Numbered from the stretch's first letter, positions 11,274-23,595 are shown. The stretch: DNA of 64,000 nucleotides from Diadophis punctatus similis (GCA_023053685.1 JALIGW010000014.1:19540808-19604807), one strand, 5' to 3'. Numbers and translations: made by a program. Notes: a model not told the origin generated them from the letters alone.

Positions 11274-12805
11274 TAACTCCATAAATATTTTTTCATAAGG
11301 CTCAGTGTCTTTACAACACTTTTTTTTAAAACACTGTTTTGATTTGTTTTTGTTTTTTTAATACACACAACTCCGACATTTGTCTGACAGGGTCAAACAA
11401 TCCAATAAAAACAAAAGAATAGAACTGGCAACTGAGAATTAGCTGGGTTACCGAAATCCTTTGCCTGGACAGGTAGAAAAGGTCAGGTCCAGCCCCAAAT
11501 GAAGCATGTCCTCCCCTCCCCCACTCGCATTCCCTGGCACAGGTTCCTCCGTTCCAAGTCCCCAAAGGCTCATTCTTTATTCTTCTCCAGGAAAAAGGAA
11601 ATAGCCTGGTGGTGCCATGCAGAACTTACAATAGCTACTAAATATACATGTTCCCTGAAATGTAGCCGCAATGAAAAAGTAAGCATCAAAAGAGAACAAA
11701 ATCAGAATCCCAAAGGATCACAAGTGTACTATCAATAACACTGAAAAGGACAGCTACTGTCCATCCAAAAACTGAAACAAATTTCAAATATATGCTTTTT
11801 CTCTTTGTTTTTTTCTCTCTCTCTCTCCTATATTTATTGTCTATTTACAACTGTTAGATGCACCTAGTTTTGGATTCTTGCTTTGTTTTTATTTGCCTTA
11901 AATTTTCAAAGAGAACGGGGGAAAGAAAATCTTGGTATCTGTAGAGTCAAGGGAAAACATCTCATCAGTCTACAGACGGAGGGTCACCTCCCTGTCTTTG
12001 TGCCTAATTCTTCCTTTCTGTTTAGACTGAGGCAACTCATGCACAGCCAACGTCCTTCTTCAACAGATGCCTCCAGCTTTCTTTGGGCTTGGCACAGAAG
12101 TCAATGTTCAGTCAACCTGCCCAGGTCTCTCTCTCCCCTCCGGTGTCCCCTCCCCAAGTCCAATCAGATATCGGCCTTCAAGGAAACAAGACGCTTCCGG
12201 TCCCAACAGGTCTCCTAGTCCAGAATGCTGGGTCGTGGGGGACTCCAACCCATCGTTGGGATTTGTGGGAAGTTAAGCTTCGGTCCTCATAGCACCTTGT
12301 ACGGGAAGGAGGTGTGTTCCTGCCGGATGAGTTCGGGGAGGGGAGCACACGGACTCTGTTGCTCAGGAACAAATGCCAGCCCATGTGTCAGTCCAACCCT
12401 TTTCCCTTCCTTGTCATTCACTTCCCCCCTCCCTGTGTTTAGAAAGAAGCTGCCGGTCCAACAAGGGGGTTCTTGTCAGACCATGTTAGTCTTGATTTAT
12501 GATGGAACTAAGGAGGTGACCGATGGTGGTTTCCTTGTTTTTCCCCTAGGGTTGAATTTTTTAGGAAGCATCTTCAGATAAAAATAATGGAGGTTTCACT
12601 TGCACTCTCTGAGGCATAAAACAGCAAATGAAAAGGCTTAACTAACATTCTTGGTACCTCCCCCCCCCCCAATAAATAAGCAGGCAAAGAAGTAAGAAAA
12701 CAAAAGTGTCCATTGCATTGTTCCCAATTCCCTGGCATTTTCCCTCTTCTACTTCTTCTTTTCTCTCTTTCCCTCTCTTTCTGTCTCTCTTTTTCTCCAT
12801 TTGTA

Positions 12806-13325
12806 GCCTGGTGCTAGTGCCGCTCTACAAAGCCTTGGTAAGACCACACTTGGAATACTGGATCCAGTTCTGGTCACCCCGATACAAAAAAGAAGTTGAG
12901 ACTTTGGAAAGAGTGCAGAGAAGAATGGCAAAAATGATTAGGGGCCTAGAGGCTAAAACATACGATGAAGGGTTGCAGGATTGGGGTATGCCGAGTCTAG
13001 TGAAAGGAAGCACTAGGGGTGATGTGATAGCAGTCTTCCAATACTTGAGGGGCTGCCACAGAGAAGAGAGGGCTAACTTATGCTGCAAAGCACCAGAAGG
13101 CAGGACAAGAAAGAATGGATGGAAACTAACCAAGGAGAGAAGCAACCTAGAACTAAGGAGAAAATTCCTGACAGTGAGAACAATTAACTGGGGGGACAAA
13201 TTGCCTTCGGAAATTGTGGGTGCCCCAACACTGGAGGCTTTTAAGAAGAGACTGGACAGCCATCTATCAGAAATAGTATAGATCTCCTGCAAGAGGAGGG
13301 GCTTTGACTAGATAACCTCCAAAGT
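12806..13325 (+). mobile_element. CR1 LINE 3' fragment
   Basis: Encodes the CR1 RT C-terminus ([20 protein letters not shown] ... FKKRLDSHLSEIV), followed by the conserved CR1 3' UTR start (TAGATCTCCTGCAAGAGGAG). The ORF is open from about 12800 to 13281 but lacks the catalytic domain. It is antisense to ARHGEF9 and lies inside its presumed 3' UTR. Confidence 0.9.
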
Positions 13326-14111
13326 AAAGCAAAGGCAACTCATAAAAATGGAGTTGTGGAAAACTCAGTGTGGGTATTCTAAAAGCAGGACACAAAACGT
13401 TTGCCCCTTTATCATTTACAGTATCTGGCTGAGAAATCTGTCCAAAATTTTGCTCTTGTTGGCATAAACATGAAACCAGCAGGAACCAGGGAATTCCTCC
13501 TGTTTTAAAGAGGCAGCCAGGTTTTCCTGCTGCGCCTGAATATCCACAAAAGGAACCGTAACCACTCAGGAATGAAAAGAAGTGTGGTGGCATAGCTTTC
13601 ATTTTTCAAAGGGCTTCTTCAACAACGTCAATTCAAGCTAAGCAAGAGAGACAAGAGCTTTACTTAATGCAACCTCTGAGCATCTTCCTTCTCATTCTGT
13701 TTCCCCTGGTAGCATTTTGGAAGCTAAAATGTATAATGGAATATTTTCTTAGCTGACAGCAAGCAAGGAACAAACTCCAAAATAATACGACTGGCATCTC
13801 GTCATCCATGTTAGCTTACAAAAGGGACATAAAAGGCAAATTCCACCTTAGCTCATTTAAAAATTTGGACAACTTATTTTGATACATATCTAGGGAACTC
13901 AGGGGGTGTTTTAATGCACACAAACCATATTTTCAATGGCCAGGATGCAGAAGGCAGCAAGGGAGTGATGCAAAAGGGACATCAATTGTTCCTTTATGTA
14001 TAGTGAGCCTCTTATTTCCCTGGAAAACTATGAGAAATCACACCACAAATTCTACTGATGGGGCTCAGGGGGTCTCGAACCAGGGAGTGACCTGATGCTC
14101 CCTGTTTAGTT

Positions 14112-14526
14112 AAACGTGTTTATTAGAGATTAAACACCAGAAGGCAAGACAAGAACCAATGGATGGAAACAACCTAGAACTAAGGCGAAATTTCCTGACA
14201 ATTAGAAAAATTAACTAGTGGAATAGTTTGCCTTCAGAAGTTGTGGGTTTTCCACCACTGGAGGTTTTTAAGAAGAGACTGGAATGGTATAGGGTCTCCT
14301 GCTTGTGCAGGGGGTTGGACTAGAAGACCTCCAAGGTACCTTCCAACTCTGTTATTCTGAGATAGTGCAATATAATTGGGGGAATACAATGCTAATGGAT
14401 CATTGGAAAATCACTGGAGCTTTTCAAAAATAGACTGGAGAACCATTTGATTGGGATGGTATAAGGCCTTGAGCAGGGGGTTGGACTAGAAGACCTCCCA
14501 GGTCCCTTCCAGCCCTATGATTCTAT
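14112..14526 (+). mobile_element. Two CR1 3' fragments
   Basis: Two short CR1 tails in series (about 14112-14365 and 14370-14526). Both contain the hallmark GGGGGTTGGACTAGAAGACC, and the second ends with CCTATGATTCTATG. ORF traces are broken. Confidence 0.85.
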
Positions 14527-16425
14527 GCATAAATATATTTTCTAAAAAAAATAAAGTACATTCCATAGGGCACAAAAATGGGACTGCTTGCAACTCCTTC
14601 CCTAATATATATTTTAGGATCTAAGAGTCCTGGAGTGGGTGGGGTTAAATACTGTATTTGGGTAATTTTATCCATGTGGGCCACAGCAGGTGAGTTAAGA
14701 GGCAAAACTCTCAAGACAGGGGATTTCTTGGCAGCGTTGCCTGCTTGCTGAGCAATGGCTACGACAACTCGCCATGGCCGACCTGCCGTGGGACAAGAGT
14801 TACACTAGTGTGGAAGAAATAGTTGATCAGAATCATTAAAGAAAGGATGCCAAAGGAGGGACAAAATAAAATGTGAATGACAAAAAATAAAATATTTTTG
14901 TAATTATTTTAAATAATTACATTGAATTGTTGAATTGTCCTGCAGCAAGTTGGCCTGGTGAGTTGGCTGTGGCAAGTTGTCCCATTTCGACACCCCCCCC
15001 AAGCCTCTCTGACTACCAGTTCCTGACATTTTGTGATCCAAAGGATGTTTATGAAATGCATCCTTTGCAAATGAATTGGCTTTGTTCAGACACGCAACAT
15101 TAAACCTTCTTCTATAACACTGCACACCTTTCTGATAAGGACAAAGTTTGAGATTATGGAGCCAATGATCCCCAGACTAAGAGCTCATTATTGCTGGCCT
15201 ATGGTGTGCTTGGATGTTGGCCACAATCTTAGGAGCACTGAAATGGGCCAACTGACCAGAATTCTGAGAATCAGTTTGGCGCTTAAGCTGGGATATGTGG
15301 ACTTTCCATACATTTTTTGAAACTATGCAGGAAAGGTCTAGGTTTTTGCAATGAGCTCTACCAAAAATAAAATATAAAAACGAAATGGATCAAATCCCCA
15401 AAGAACGTGTAACTGAAATGGGGATAACTTAATTGGTTTTACTGGGGAATGGAGGAGTCCCACAGAAGAAAGGGAGGTGATTGCAATTAAAAAGACTGCG
15501 TCAGCAGCAGCCAAAGGCATACTTTCTTGCATAATAAAAATTCACATACTATCTCTTCCCACCCGCACTCGGATACAGTTGCCTGGGTGCTTCTGAGCTG
15601 CAACCCCTGTTTTCCAGAGAATTTGCAGAGCTGAAGAACCGCAGAGCTGGTGTTTCTCTACCAACTGCATTCAAAGCAACACAAGTATCAGTTGCACAGT
15701 ACAAAGGAGCAATGGATCAGAACCAAAGAATATGGGGCACAAATTGCAGCTCATTCCAATCAACCAAATTGAGCCGACCCTGAACATTCATTGCTGGCGA
15801 GGTAGTTGCTCCAGCCAAGCTCTTTCCAGAGGAACAAATGAGAATTCGATCCTTCTCTCCCTGGGTCTCCGACAGGCTCCATCCAGGGCGCTCTGAGAGG
15901 AAGGGATATAGGAGAGGAAGGGGTTTAAACACCTCTCCCTGCACCCAGATGCTTTTAGAAGACAGTTTTTGTAAATGAAATCTCAAAACAAATATCCACC
16001 TCACTGGCCCTGGATGGAACCTGTCAAAGGCAGAGCACAAGGCAAATATGAATCATTCTGGAACACCATTTCTGTAGCAAAAAAACTTCAAGAACAAATT
16101 TTAACAACATGTCCAAGGATGCCAAAATAAAGAAAGTTACATGATTCAAAATACTTGGTGCTTCCTAAAATAATGCAGCAGATACTGTTTTTCCCCTAAA
16201 ACAAGTATAACAAAAAATGTTTTTGGTCCTTCAAAATTTCATTCATATATATATATCTATCTATACCATATATATATATGAAATTTCATTCATATATATA
16301 TATATATATATAATGTTAAGTTTCAACAGTGCTTCTCCAAAAAAGGTCCATCTATAAATATATTTTTATTCATTTTTTAATTTTTTTTAAACTTTATTTT
16401 AAAACTCTTCCCCTCACTCTATATA

Positions 16426-16607
16426 TTATTTTTTGAATGGCGTTAACCTGCTGAAGTTTTGCCAGAAGGGAGACTGGCTACGTTTCGGTTCGGTGAACTC
16501 ATAGACCTGTGGTTGGGCTATGCCGTCGGTTACCAAGTATTGTCCCTGATTTAGTGGCTCCTGGGGTGGTGGGTATGTCGGAGGAACAGAGCGGGAGTAG
16601 CCGACGC
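16426..16607 (-). CDS. ARHGEF9: ARHGEF9 (collybistin) terminal coding exon
   Basis: Last coding exon of collybistin, a brain Rho-family (Cdc42) exchange factor. It partners gephyrin at inhibitory synapses. On the minus strand the acceptor CAG at 16610-16608 precedes GCGTCGGC. The two leading bases complete a Gly codon begun in the exon at 24730-24798. It then encodes 59 residues and TAA (16426-16428). The tail includes [24 protein letters not shown] and the terminal SRLTPFKK, which match vertebrate collybistin as I know it. The proline-rich start ([10 protein letters not shown]) differs from the human form. The SPATA13/ARHGEF4 relatives end differently, which makes the identification firm. 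No lesions. Confidence 0.97.
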
Positions 16608-16950
16608 CTGGATGGGAGGAGGAGAAATGAGGAAGGAGAAGAAAAAGAAGTCCATCTTAGTGCAAGGATTAAATGTAAGCACAAATTCATCTTTCTCAAT
16701 TTCCCAAAATTGGACATTAAGCAGAAGGACCTGGCGCCGTTACTTTCTCTCTTCCTGTTGGCAGTTTCTAGAAGAAGCCACGACCTTTCCCTGAATCTTG
16801 CTTTTTCAAAGAAATGCCAACCCTGCCAGACGCAAAGAACACTTTTAGACCCCAATATCCCACTAAATCTTGATGATGACCCACGGCCCCTCCAAAAGTT
16901 GCCAATCTAATATGACCAAGGTAGGGAATTAGTCAAGCAAATATGAGATA

Positions 16951-17338
16951 CAGGTAGTCCTCAACTTATGACCACAATCAAGCTCACATTTTTGTTGCTA
17001 AGCAAAACGTTTCTTAAGTGAGTTTTTCCCCATTTTACGACCTTTCTTGCCACAATTGTTAAGTAAATCACTGCAGATGTTAAGTTAGTAACACAGTTGT
17101 TAAGTGAATCTGGCTTCCCCATTGATTTTCCTTGTCAGGTCACAAAAGGTGATCACATGACTTCGGGACACTGCAACCGTCATAAATGTGAACCAGTTGC
17201 CAAGCTTTTTGATCATGTGACCATGGGGATGCTGCAATGGTCATAAGTGTGAAAAATAGTCATAAGTCACCTTTTTCAGTGCCATTGTAGCTTTGAATGG
17301 TCACTAAATGAACTGTTATAGGTCAAGAACTGTCTGTA
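16951..17338 (+). mobile_element. Palindromic TA-flanked MITE
   Basis: Starts CAGGTAGTCCTCAACTTATG after TA and ends CAAGAACTGTCTGTA. Its last seven bases are part of the target duplication of the hAT element that follows, so the hAT landed at the MITE's edge later. Confidence 0.88.
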
Positions 17339-17339
17339 C

Positions 17340-17474
17340 CAGGGGTCTCCAAACTCGGCCACTTTAAGACTTGTGGACTTCAACTCTTAAAATTCCCCAG
17401 CCAGCTTTGCTGGCTGGAGAATTCTGGGAGTTGAAGTCCACAAGTCTTAAAGTGGCCGAGTTTGGAGACCCCTG
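17340..17474. mobile_element. Perfect fold-back hAT MITE, 135 bp
   Basis: A nearly perfect palindrome starting CAGGGGTCTCCAAACTCGG and ending CCGAGTTTGGAGACCCCTG. The 8-bp target duplication GTCTGTAC is exact at 17332-17339 and 17475-17482. Arm identity suggests a young insertion. Confidence 0.93.
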
Positions 17475-18124
17475 GTCTGTACTATCAAGGAAAATATTTG
17501 CAAATGCCAATTATTATAAATTGAAATTAAATCAACTCTTGTTTTTGTCCTGACCACACCGACCTCTTGGTTTCTGGTCCCATGCATTTCTGGGAGCACA
17601 CTGCTCAAGTGGTACTTTTACTTTGGTCCTCAGAAAGTGTCACATTCTCCTCTTCTACTTTCAAGAAATCAGGGCACCATTACACAAGCAAATGCCAGGG
17701 TGGTTCTGAGGGATTCCTACTGAATTATAACCTTCATTAGCTGCCTTATAGCAAAACAGAGCATTCGACCAATAGCAATCATTGTCTGGGGAACCCTGGG
17801 AAACCTTTTCAGGGCCTGAGATTGAACTAACATTGTTTCATGTCAACTCTGTGCTCCCTGAGCTGTGGTCCTGCCAGGACTAAATGAAGAAGCAGAAAGC
17901 GTGGAAGATAATAAAGGAGGTTGAACGAAATGAGAGAAAGCAGCCAAGTCAATCCGCTATGAAGACAGACACACCAAGCGCAGTTATGGGTAAGAGATAA
18001 ACCCCATAAAACCATTCACGCTAGAGCTCCAAAGGGAGCCATGTTCCCATGAAATGTGTATAAACAGATGCATAAATAAGTTAATGTGCATAAACAGATT
18101 TACAGTACTGATAGAAGAAAACAT

Positions 18125-19396
18125 TGGTAGCTCAGGGTTGTACTTTGGGTGTCCTCCTAGATCAGTGATGGCGAACCTATGGCACGGGTGCCACAGGTGG
18201 CACGCGGAGCCATATCTGCCGGCATACAAGCCATTGCCTAGCTCAGCTCCAGGATGCATGTGCACGCCGGCCAGCTGATTTTTGGCTCGCACGGAGGCTC
18301 TGGGAGGGCGTTTTCAGCTTCCGGAGGGCCTCCGGGGGGACTGGGGAGGGTGTTTTTGCCCTCCCCAGGCTCCAGGGAAGCCTCTGGAGCCTGGGGAGGA
18401 TGAAAAATGGGCCTACCGGGCCCACCAGAAGTTGGGAAACGGGCCATTTCCAGCCTCCAGAGGGCCTCCGGGGGAGCGGGGGAGGCCGTTTTCGTCCTCC
18501 CCAGGCATTGAATTATGGGTGTGGGCACTCGCGCATGCGCGATAGCACGCACGCATGCACTTTCGGCACCCAAGGGAAAAAAGGTTCACCATCACTGTCC
18601 TAGATCCACAGCTAAAATTGGATCAACATCTGTCAGCTGTGACTAGGGGGACCTTTGCACAGGTTCGCCTGGTGCACCAATTGCGACCCTACTTGGAGAG
18701 GGAGGCTTTGCTCACAGTCACTCATGCCCTCGTCACCTCCCGGCTGGACTACTGTAATGCGCTCTACATGGGGCTACCCTTGAAGAGTGTCAGGAGACTG
18801 CAACTGGTGCAAAATGCAGCTGCGTGAGCTGTGGTGGGTACACCAAGATATACCCACGTAACACCTATTCTCCGCCAGCTGCATTGGTTGACCATTAGTC
18901 TCCGGACGCAATTTAAGGTGTTGGTTATGACTTTTAAAGCCCTACATGGCTCAGGGCTAGGGTACCTCCGGGACCGCATCCTACCGCATACCTCCCTACG
19001 ACCGGTTAGGTCCCACAGAGTTGGTCCACTCCAGATCCCATCAGCCAAGCAATGCCGGTTGGCGGGGCCGCGGGGGAGAGCCTTCTCTGTGGGAGCTCCG
19101 TCTCTATGGAACCAACTACCCCCAGAGATCCGGAACATCCCCACCCTGTTGGCCTTCCGTAAAGCCGTGAAAACATGGCTCTTCCTGCAGGCGGGGTGAA
19201 ATAAAGACCAATGAGAACATCTGTGGTCTCCCCATGTGTGAATGCTGGTATATGTTTTTTAATTTTTTTAATTGTTATTATTGTTTTTTTAATAAATTGT
19301 TCTTTTTTTTATGCTGTACGCTGCCCTGAGTCCCGTGGGAGTTGGGCGGCCTATAAGAATGAACAAAACAAAACAAAATAAATAAATAAATAAATC
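18125..19396 (+). mobile_element. L2-type LINE (copy C), 5'-truncated, split by hAT
   Basis: The 3' third of the same L2-type LINE as copy A. A short left part (18125-18162) joins to the right part at 18598 once the hAT and one copy of TCCTAGAT are removed. The right part encodes the C-terminal domain (QLRPYLEREALLTVTHALVT ... FRKAVKTWLFLQAG), with a stop near 18828 (GCGTGA for GCGCGA, a CpG change). It ends with GGGCGGCCTATAAGAATG and an AAAT tail. Confidence 0.9.
18163..18597. mobile_element. hAT non-autonomous element, 435 bp, perfect 8-bp TSD
   Basis: Ends CAGTGATGGCGAACCTATGG and GGTTCACCATCACTG. The target duplication TCCTAGAT is exact at 18155-18162 and 18598-18605. The interior is GC-rich (repeated GGGGGAGGCCGTTTTC-like blocks) without a transposase. 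The insertion date is later than the host LINE. Confidence 0.95.
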
Positions 19397-19635
19397 TACC
19401 AGATCAGACAGGGTGGGTACCCTTCCCCTAAATATTGCCCTCTGATGGGGTCTAGGAAGTGTGGCTTTTCTGTGGCAGCCCCTGCCCTATGGGACCTTCT
19501 GCAGCCTGAAGCTCGGCAGATCTCCACTCTCCTAGCCTTCTGTAAGGTTTTGAAATCTGGTTTTCTCCCAAGTGCTGGGATAAGTTTGGATAATTGCAGA
19601 TTAAAAGGCTGACTTGACACCAAATGTCCCAAAGA
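19397..19635 (+). mobile_element. Diverged L2-like LINE C-terminal fragment
   Basis: Directly after the tail of copy C. Translation around 19460-19570 gives a weakened version of the L2-type C-terminus (FSVAAPALWDLL ... STLLAFCKVLKSGF). Much older than its neighbour. Confidence 0.65.
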
Positions 19636-19674
19636 TTCTTCTCCAAAAGTGAGCTGGACTTTCTTGGTTTTTTC

Positions 19675-19718
19675 CTTGAAAATGTTTCACTTCTCACCCA
19701 AGAAGTTTCTCCGGGTCT
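19675..19718 (-). ncRNA. Hammerhead-like motif, second family
   Basis: On the minus strand: a degraded CGGAGAA (expected CTGANGA), then a hairpin ACTTCT/AGAAGT (6 bp, loop TGGGTG), then GAAAC, ATT and TTCAAG. The layout matches the hammerhead-like repeats at 34039 and 23664 but the sequence is different. The core box and cleavage triplet are mutated, so no activity is expected from this copy. Confidence 0.4.
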
Positions 19719-20814
19719 TTGTTGTTTTCAATGTTTCAACTTCTTTAATGTTATACCTTTAAGCTGATTTTATATGTTCTTTTAACTTTTGATTGGGACC
19801 CTCTCAGAGTTGGTCAGAAGCTGGGGAGGGGAACGATGGTCCTTTTACAACTTGTGGACTTCAACTCCCAGAATTCCTGAGCCATGGTGGTTGACGTTCC
19901 CAAGTCACAAAAGGGCCACCGTTCCCCATTCCTGCTTTGAATACATGAATGCAGTGGGGAAGATCCTGACTTTATTGAGGGCACCTTGTTGGTTGTCATG
20001 CTGGGTCAGCCTTTCATCTTCTAACCTATTCCTAACCATTTGTGCCCCTTCTTCAATTTCACTCTATTCATGCCCCGTTTGAAGCAAACAGCTAAGCATT
20101 TCTGCCAACTGTAATTGTCAATTGCTCATCTCCCTCTGAAGGCTCCAGAGAGAGGCAGTCCCATTTCTCCTGAAATAAAGTAGAAAATGAGGCTTTCAGG
20201 TTGGATCACCTCCCGCACTTCTTCTCTAGCCCTTAATCTCTCTTTTTCCTTTCTTCTTTCTTGCCTCCAGAACTGTGACACCAAAAAACCAAACAAACAG
20301 ATAAAAAAAGGCTTTCATTCTCCAGGAGGCAAAAGAATTCTTTTAAGGGATGAAATGGAAAATTACCGGTAGGAAAAAAAATCCCACAGGAACAAAGGCC
20401 TTGCTGGAGGAGAGCTTAGGTTCAAACGCTGCTGCATTTTTAATTTAGAGGTTTTTTCAGACAAAGGTACAAATTAGCAGAATTGCGGACTGAACTGTGG
20501 GAGGTGGCAGGGCTGTTCTTGGCTTATTTGCAATTCCATTATTAGTCAATGAACTGGATCAAGACCCGGCATTATTCTAAGCTTTGGGCATGAAACATAG
20601 AACACTGACCACAGAAAAAGACCCAGCGGTCCATCGAGTCTTTCCTTGTATTTTCTTTTTAATTTATTTAATTTATTATTTTTATATTTGTGTTTTGTAT
20701 GTCCAGGTGCAGGCTTCCAATGTTGAGAAAGCCTGATCTTTCTCCTTTGAGAGAGAGTGCAGCTGTGGGACTGGTAAAGTTAAGCTCTTGTGTAGCTGCG
20801 CTCTGGTCTGTAAA

Positions 20815-21010
20815 CAATTTCCTGACCATGAGAACAATTAATTAATGAAGAAGAGCTTTGCCTCCCGGAGTTGTGGGTGCTCCATCGCTGGAGGTCTTCA
20901 AGAAAAGATCAGGCAACATTGGTTTGGGATGGTTTGAGGGCTCCTGCCTTGGGCAAAGAATTGGACTAAAAGACCTCAACAGTTCCCTCCAACCCTAGGA
21001 TTCTACAAAA
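20815..21010 (+). mobile_element. CR1 LINE 3' fragment
   Basis: Carries GAGAACAATTAATTAATGAA, GTTGTGGGTGCTCCATCGCT and a final CTCCAACCCTAGGATTCTA, the CR1 tail pattern. Coding potential is lost. Confidence 0.82.
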
Positions 21011-21133
21011 CAGAGATTTACCCAAAATTCAGTTACAGAATTTGCCTGGCCATGCAACTCTCAAGAATAGGAAGTCTTTCTTCTTTCATTGCAATTTTTA
21101 TGGGGATCTGCTATGAAGATTGTACGGTATATA

Positions 21134-21529
21134 CAGGTAGTCCTCAACTTAGGTCCACAAAGCCCAAAGTTTCGATTGCTAAGTGAGACATTTGTTAAGT
21201 GAGTTTTCTCCATTTTATGACTTTTCTTGCCACAGTTGTTAAGTGAATCACCGCAGGTGTTAAGTTAGTAACACGGTTGCAAAGTGAATCTGGCTTCCTC
21301 ATTGACTTCCCTTGTCAGAAGGTCACAAAAGGAGATCACATGATCCCGGGACACTGCAACTGTCATAAATAGGAGTCAGTTGCCAAGCATCTGAAAATGT
21401 TGATCACATGACCATGGGGATGCTGAAATGGTCGTAACTGTGAAAAATGGTCATAAGTCACTCTTTTCAGTGCTGCTGTAACTTTGTACGGTCACTTAAT
21501 GAACTGTTGTAAGTCAAGGACCACCTGTA
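21134..21529 (+). mobile_element. Palindromic TA-flanked MITE
   Basis: Complete copy with TA on both sides. It starts CAGGTAGTCCTCAACTTAGG and ends AAGTCAAGGACCACCTG. Confidence 0.9.
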
Positions 21530-22356
21530 TTACCCCTGCTGTGAATTCTCCCAAGAGGGACAGAATAGCAGAGACATCCTTAAGCAACCAAATTTTTATG
21601 GCTGCAATGAAAACACATCAACAGTTAATGCAAACACGATAAATTGGCCAGTCTGGACTAATGTGATTAATTGATTAATTTTTTCTTTCTGGCTTTATTT
21701 TCTTTGATATGCTTATCTTTGCTCATCATCATATATTTGATTTGTCTTTAATCACTTCCATATTCATGACTTCAATTCCAAAAAAAGCTACTTGACTTTA
21801 CACCATTGAATTCACCAAAATTGAAAAGACAAGAATGGCTTTTCTGAAAGACAATTTCCAATTCTTCAAAAACAGCCAAGGCTGCACAAGGAAGGGATGG
21901 GAAGATGGTGGTGATAGAAATAAATTAATTTATATTCGAAGAAGACACCACCGTTTTCAAAGGGATCCACAGAGATATCGAGTAATCAGAGAGCAATTGC
22001 TAAGTTAAGCAGATAAATGCAATTAAGTACTTAATATTTCTCTGGATGAAGGTGTAAAACAGCCTTACTTATCTGATGCCCTTGAGAAGACAGGAACTCT
22101 ACCTCCCATCAATCTCAGCTAGCCTATCATTTGCAAGACTTACAAAGATCAAGAGGATTGTTGTCCATTGTGTACTGTAGAAAACTGGTTTGAAGTCAAC
22201 TGGCAACCTGAATTGTGTTGGGCCATTTAAATTATGTTAGGCAAAATCTGAACCTTTTTCTGCATGTGAACCGTCTTCTCATACATGAGATTCTTTTGTG
22301 CCTTCTTAATCCATTTCTTTAATCTTACACCACTGCAGAAAGGTGTTCATTTGAAG

Positions 22357-22618
22357 CAGGGGTGAAATTCAATTTTTTTCCCTACTAGTTCTGTGGGCGT
22401 GGCTTGGTGGATTTTCCCTACTAGTTCTGTGGGCGTGGCTTGGTGGCAGGGGAAGGATACTGCAAAATCACAATTTCCTCCCCAATCCTGGGGGAAGGAT
22501 ACTGCAAAATCTCCATTCCCACCCCACTCTGGGGCCAGCCAGAGGTGGTATTTGCCAGTTCTCCGAACTACTCAAAATTTCCGCTACCGGTTCTCCAGAA
22601 CCTGCTGAATTTCACCCG
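22357..22618. mobile_element. hAT MITE, 262 bp, perfect 8-bp TSD
   Basis: ATTTGAAG at 22349-22356 and 22619-22626. The ends are CAGGGGTGAAATTCA and TGAATTTCACCCG. Inside there is a direct repeat of CTACTAGTTCTGTGGGCGTG and of GGAAGGATACTGCAAAATC. The two short open frames across it are repeat artefacts. Confidence 0.88.
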
Positions 22619-23286
22619 ATTTGAAGGCCATGCAAAGTTTCTGTGGTACTTTGAAGCCAGCACTCCAAAACTGGAAGATTTCAGGGGGCTTAAGAGGTAA
22701 AACAAATACTGAGACCTTAAGGTAACGATATTGCCCTTCAACCTCCACTCCCCAAATCAAAAAAAGGCTAACTATGTTGGTGCCATTTGGTCTGATCCAT
22801 TTATCCAGAGCTCCAACTGATTCTAAGCATCAGGAAATCATATCATAGCCATATCACAAGTAAGAGTAGCCAAGCTATGGCACAATTTGATCCATTGTTG
22901 ACCAGACCAGAAAGAATTTAGTCCCAATTTGCTAGCCCAACTACCTAGAGAGACAAAGATAGAAAGACAATTAGATGGCTGATGGAAACCTTGCCAGATC
23001 TTAGAACTTAGGGGGTTATTTAATGGAGGCAGCTTTGTTTGCCTGTCAAAGATTGTAGATTATTCCAATAAAATGGATCAAGTGGCTGCCTGATCTCTTG
23101 CTGGGAGCTTGGGGGAGACATAGCGATTGTCCAATTCTCACAAATGTTGAGCTTGGCTGTCAATCATCTGCTCTGCTGTAAGGCAGCTTCTGATGGCTTC
23201 ACCTGCCCTGCAGGAGGCGAGCAATCCTTGTCTGGCATCTCTTCTCCTTTGTTTCTCACGAAACAATCAATTGTCCAATAGACAAT

Positions 23287-23595
23287 TCAGTCTATTTATT
23301 TACTTCTGGATTTATATCCTGCCTTTGGGACTGGAAGGTGGGCACAGGATTCCCTCCTCCCATTTCCCCCCACAATATCTAGGTCCAGGAAGTGGGCTGG
23401 GCTGAGAGAGGGTCTCCCCATGGCTGAGGGGAGACTAGAAGCTTGGTTTGTCCCTCTCTTAGTCCAACACTTTCACCACTATGCCAAGCTGGCTCTTGGG
23501 CTAAGTGAGGGGAACTGGCCCAAAGTCACTGAGGGGGTTTCCAGAGTGTGGGGACTAGAACTTGGGTCTCCTCACTCCTAGTCCAACATCTTCAT
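23287..23595 (-). mobile_element. tRNA-derived SINE, one full and one partial copy
   Basis: On the minus strand a head like GAGCCAGCTTGGCATAGTGG is followed by a body ending in ATATAAATCC-type sequence near 23300. A second, partial copy (23499-23595) repeats the GGCCCAAAGTCAC and GACTAGAACTTGGG blocks. Related copies lie at 32652, 36935 and 38220. Confidence 0.65.

Larger units (their letters stand above)
11240..16425 (-). other. ARHGEF9: Probable 3' UTR of ARHGEF9
   Basis: Lies directly downstream of the ARHGEF9 stop codon on the minus strand. Most of it, outside two CR1 insertions (12806-13325, 14112-14526), looks unlike the dispersed repeats elsewhere. A poly(A) signal lies at its far end. 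An AT-rich dinucleotide tract sits at 16245-16312. That the whole 5.2 kb is transcribed is inference. An earlier poly(A) site is equally possible. Confidence 0.5.
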
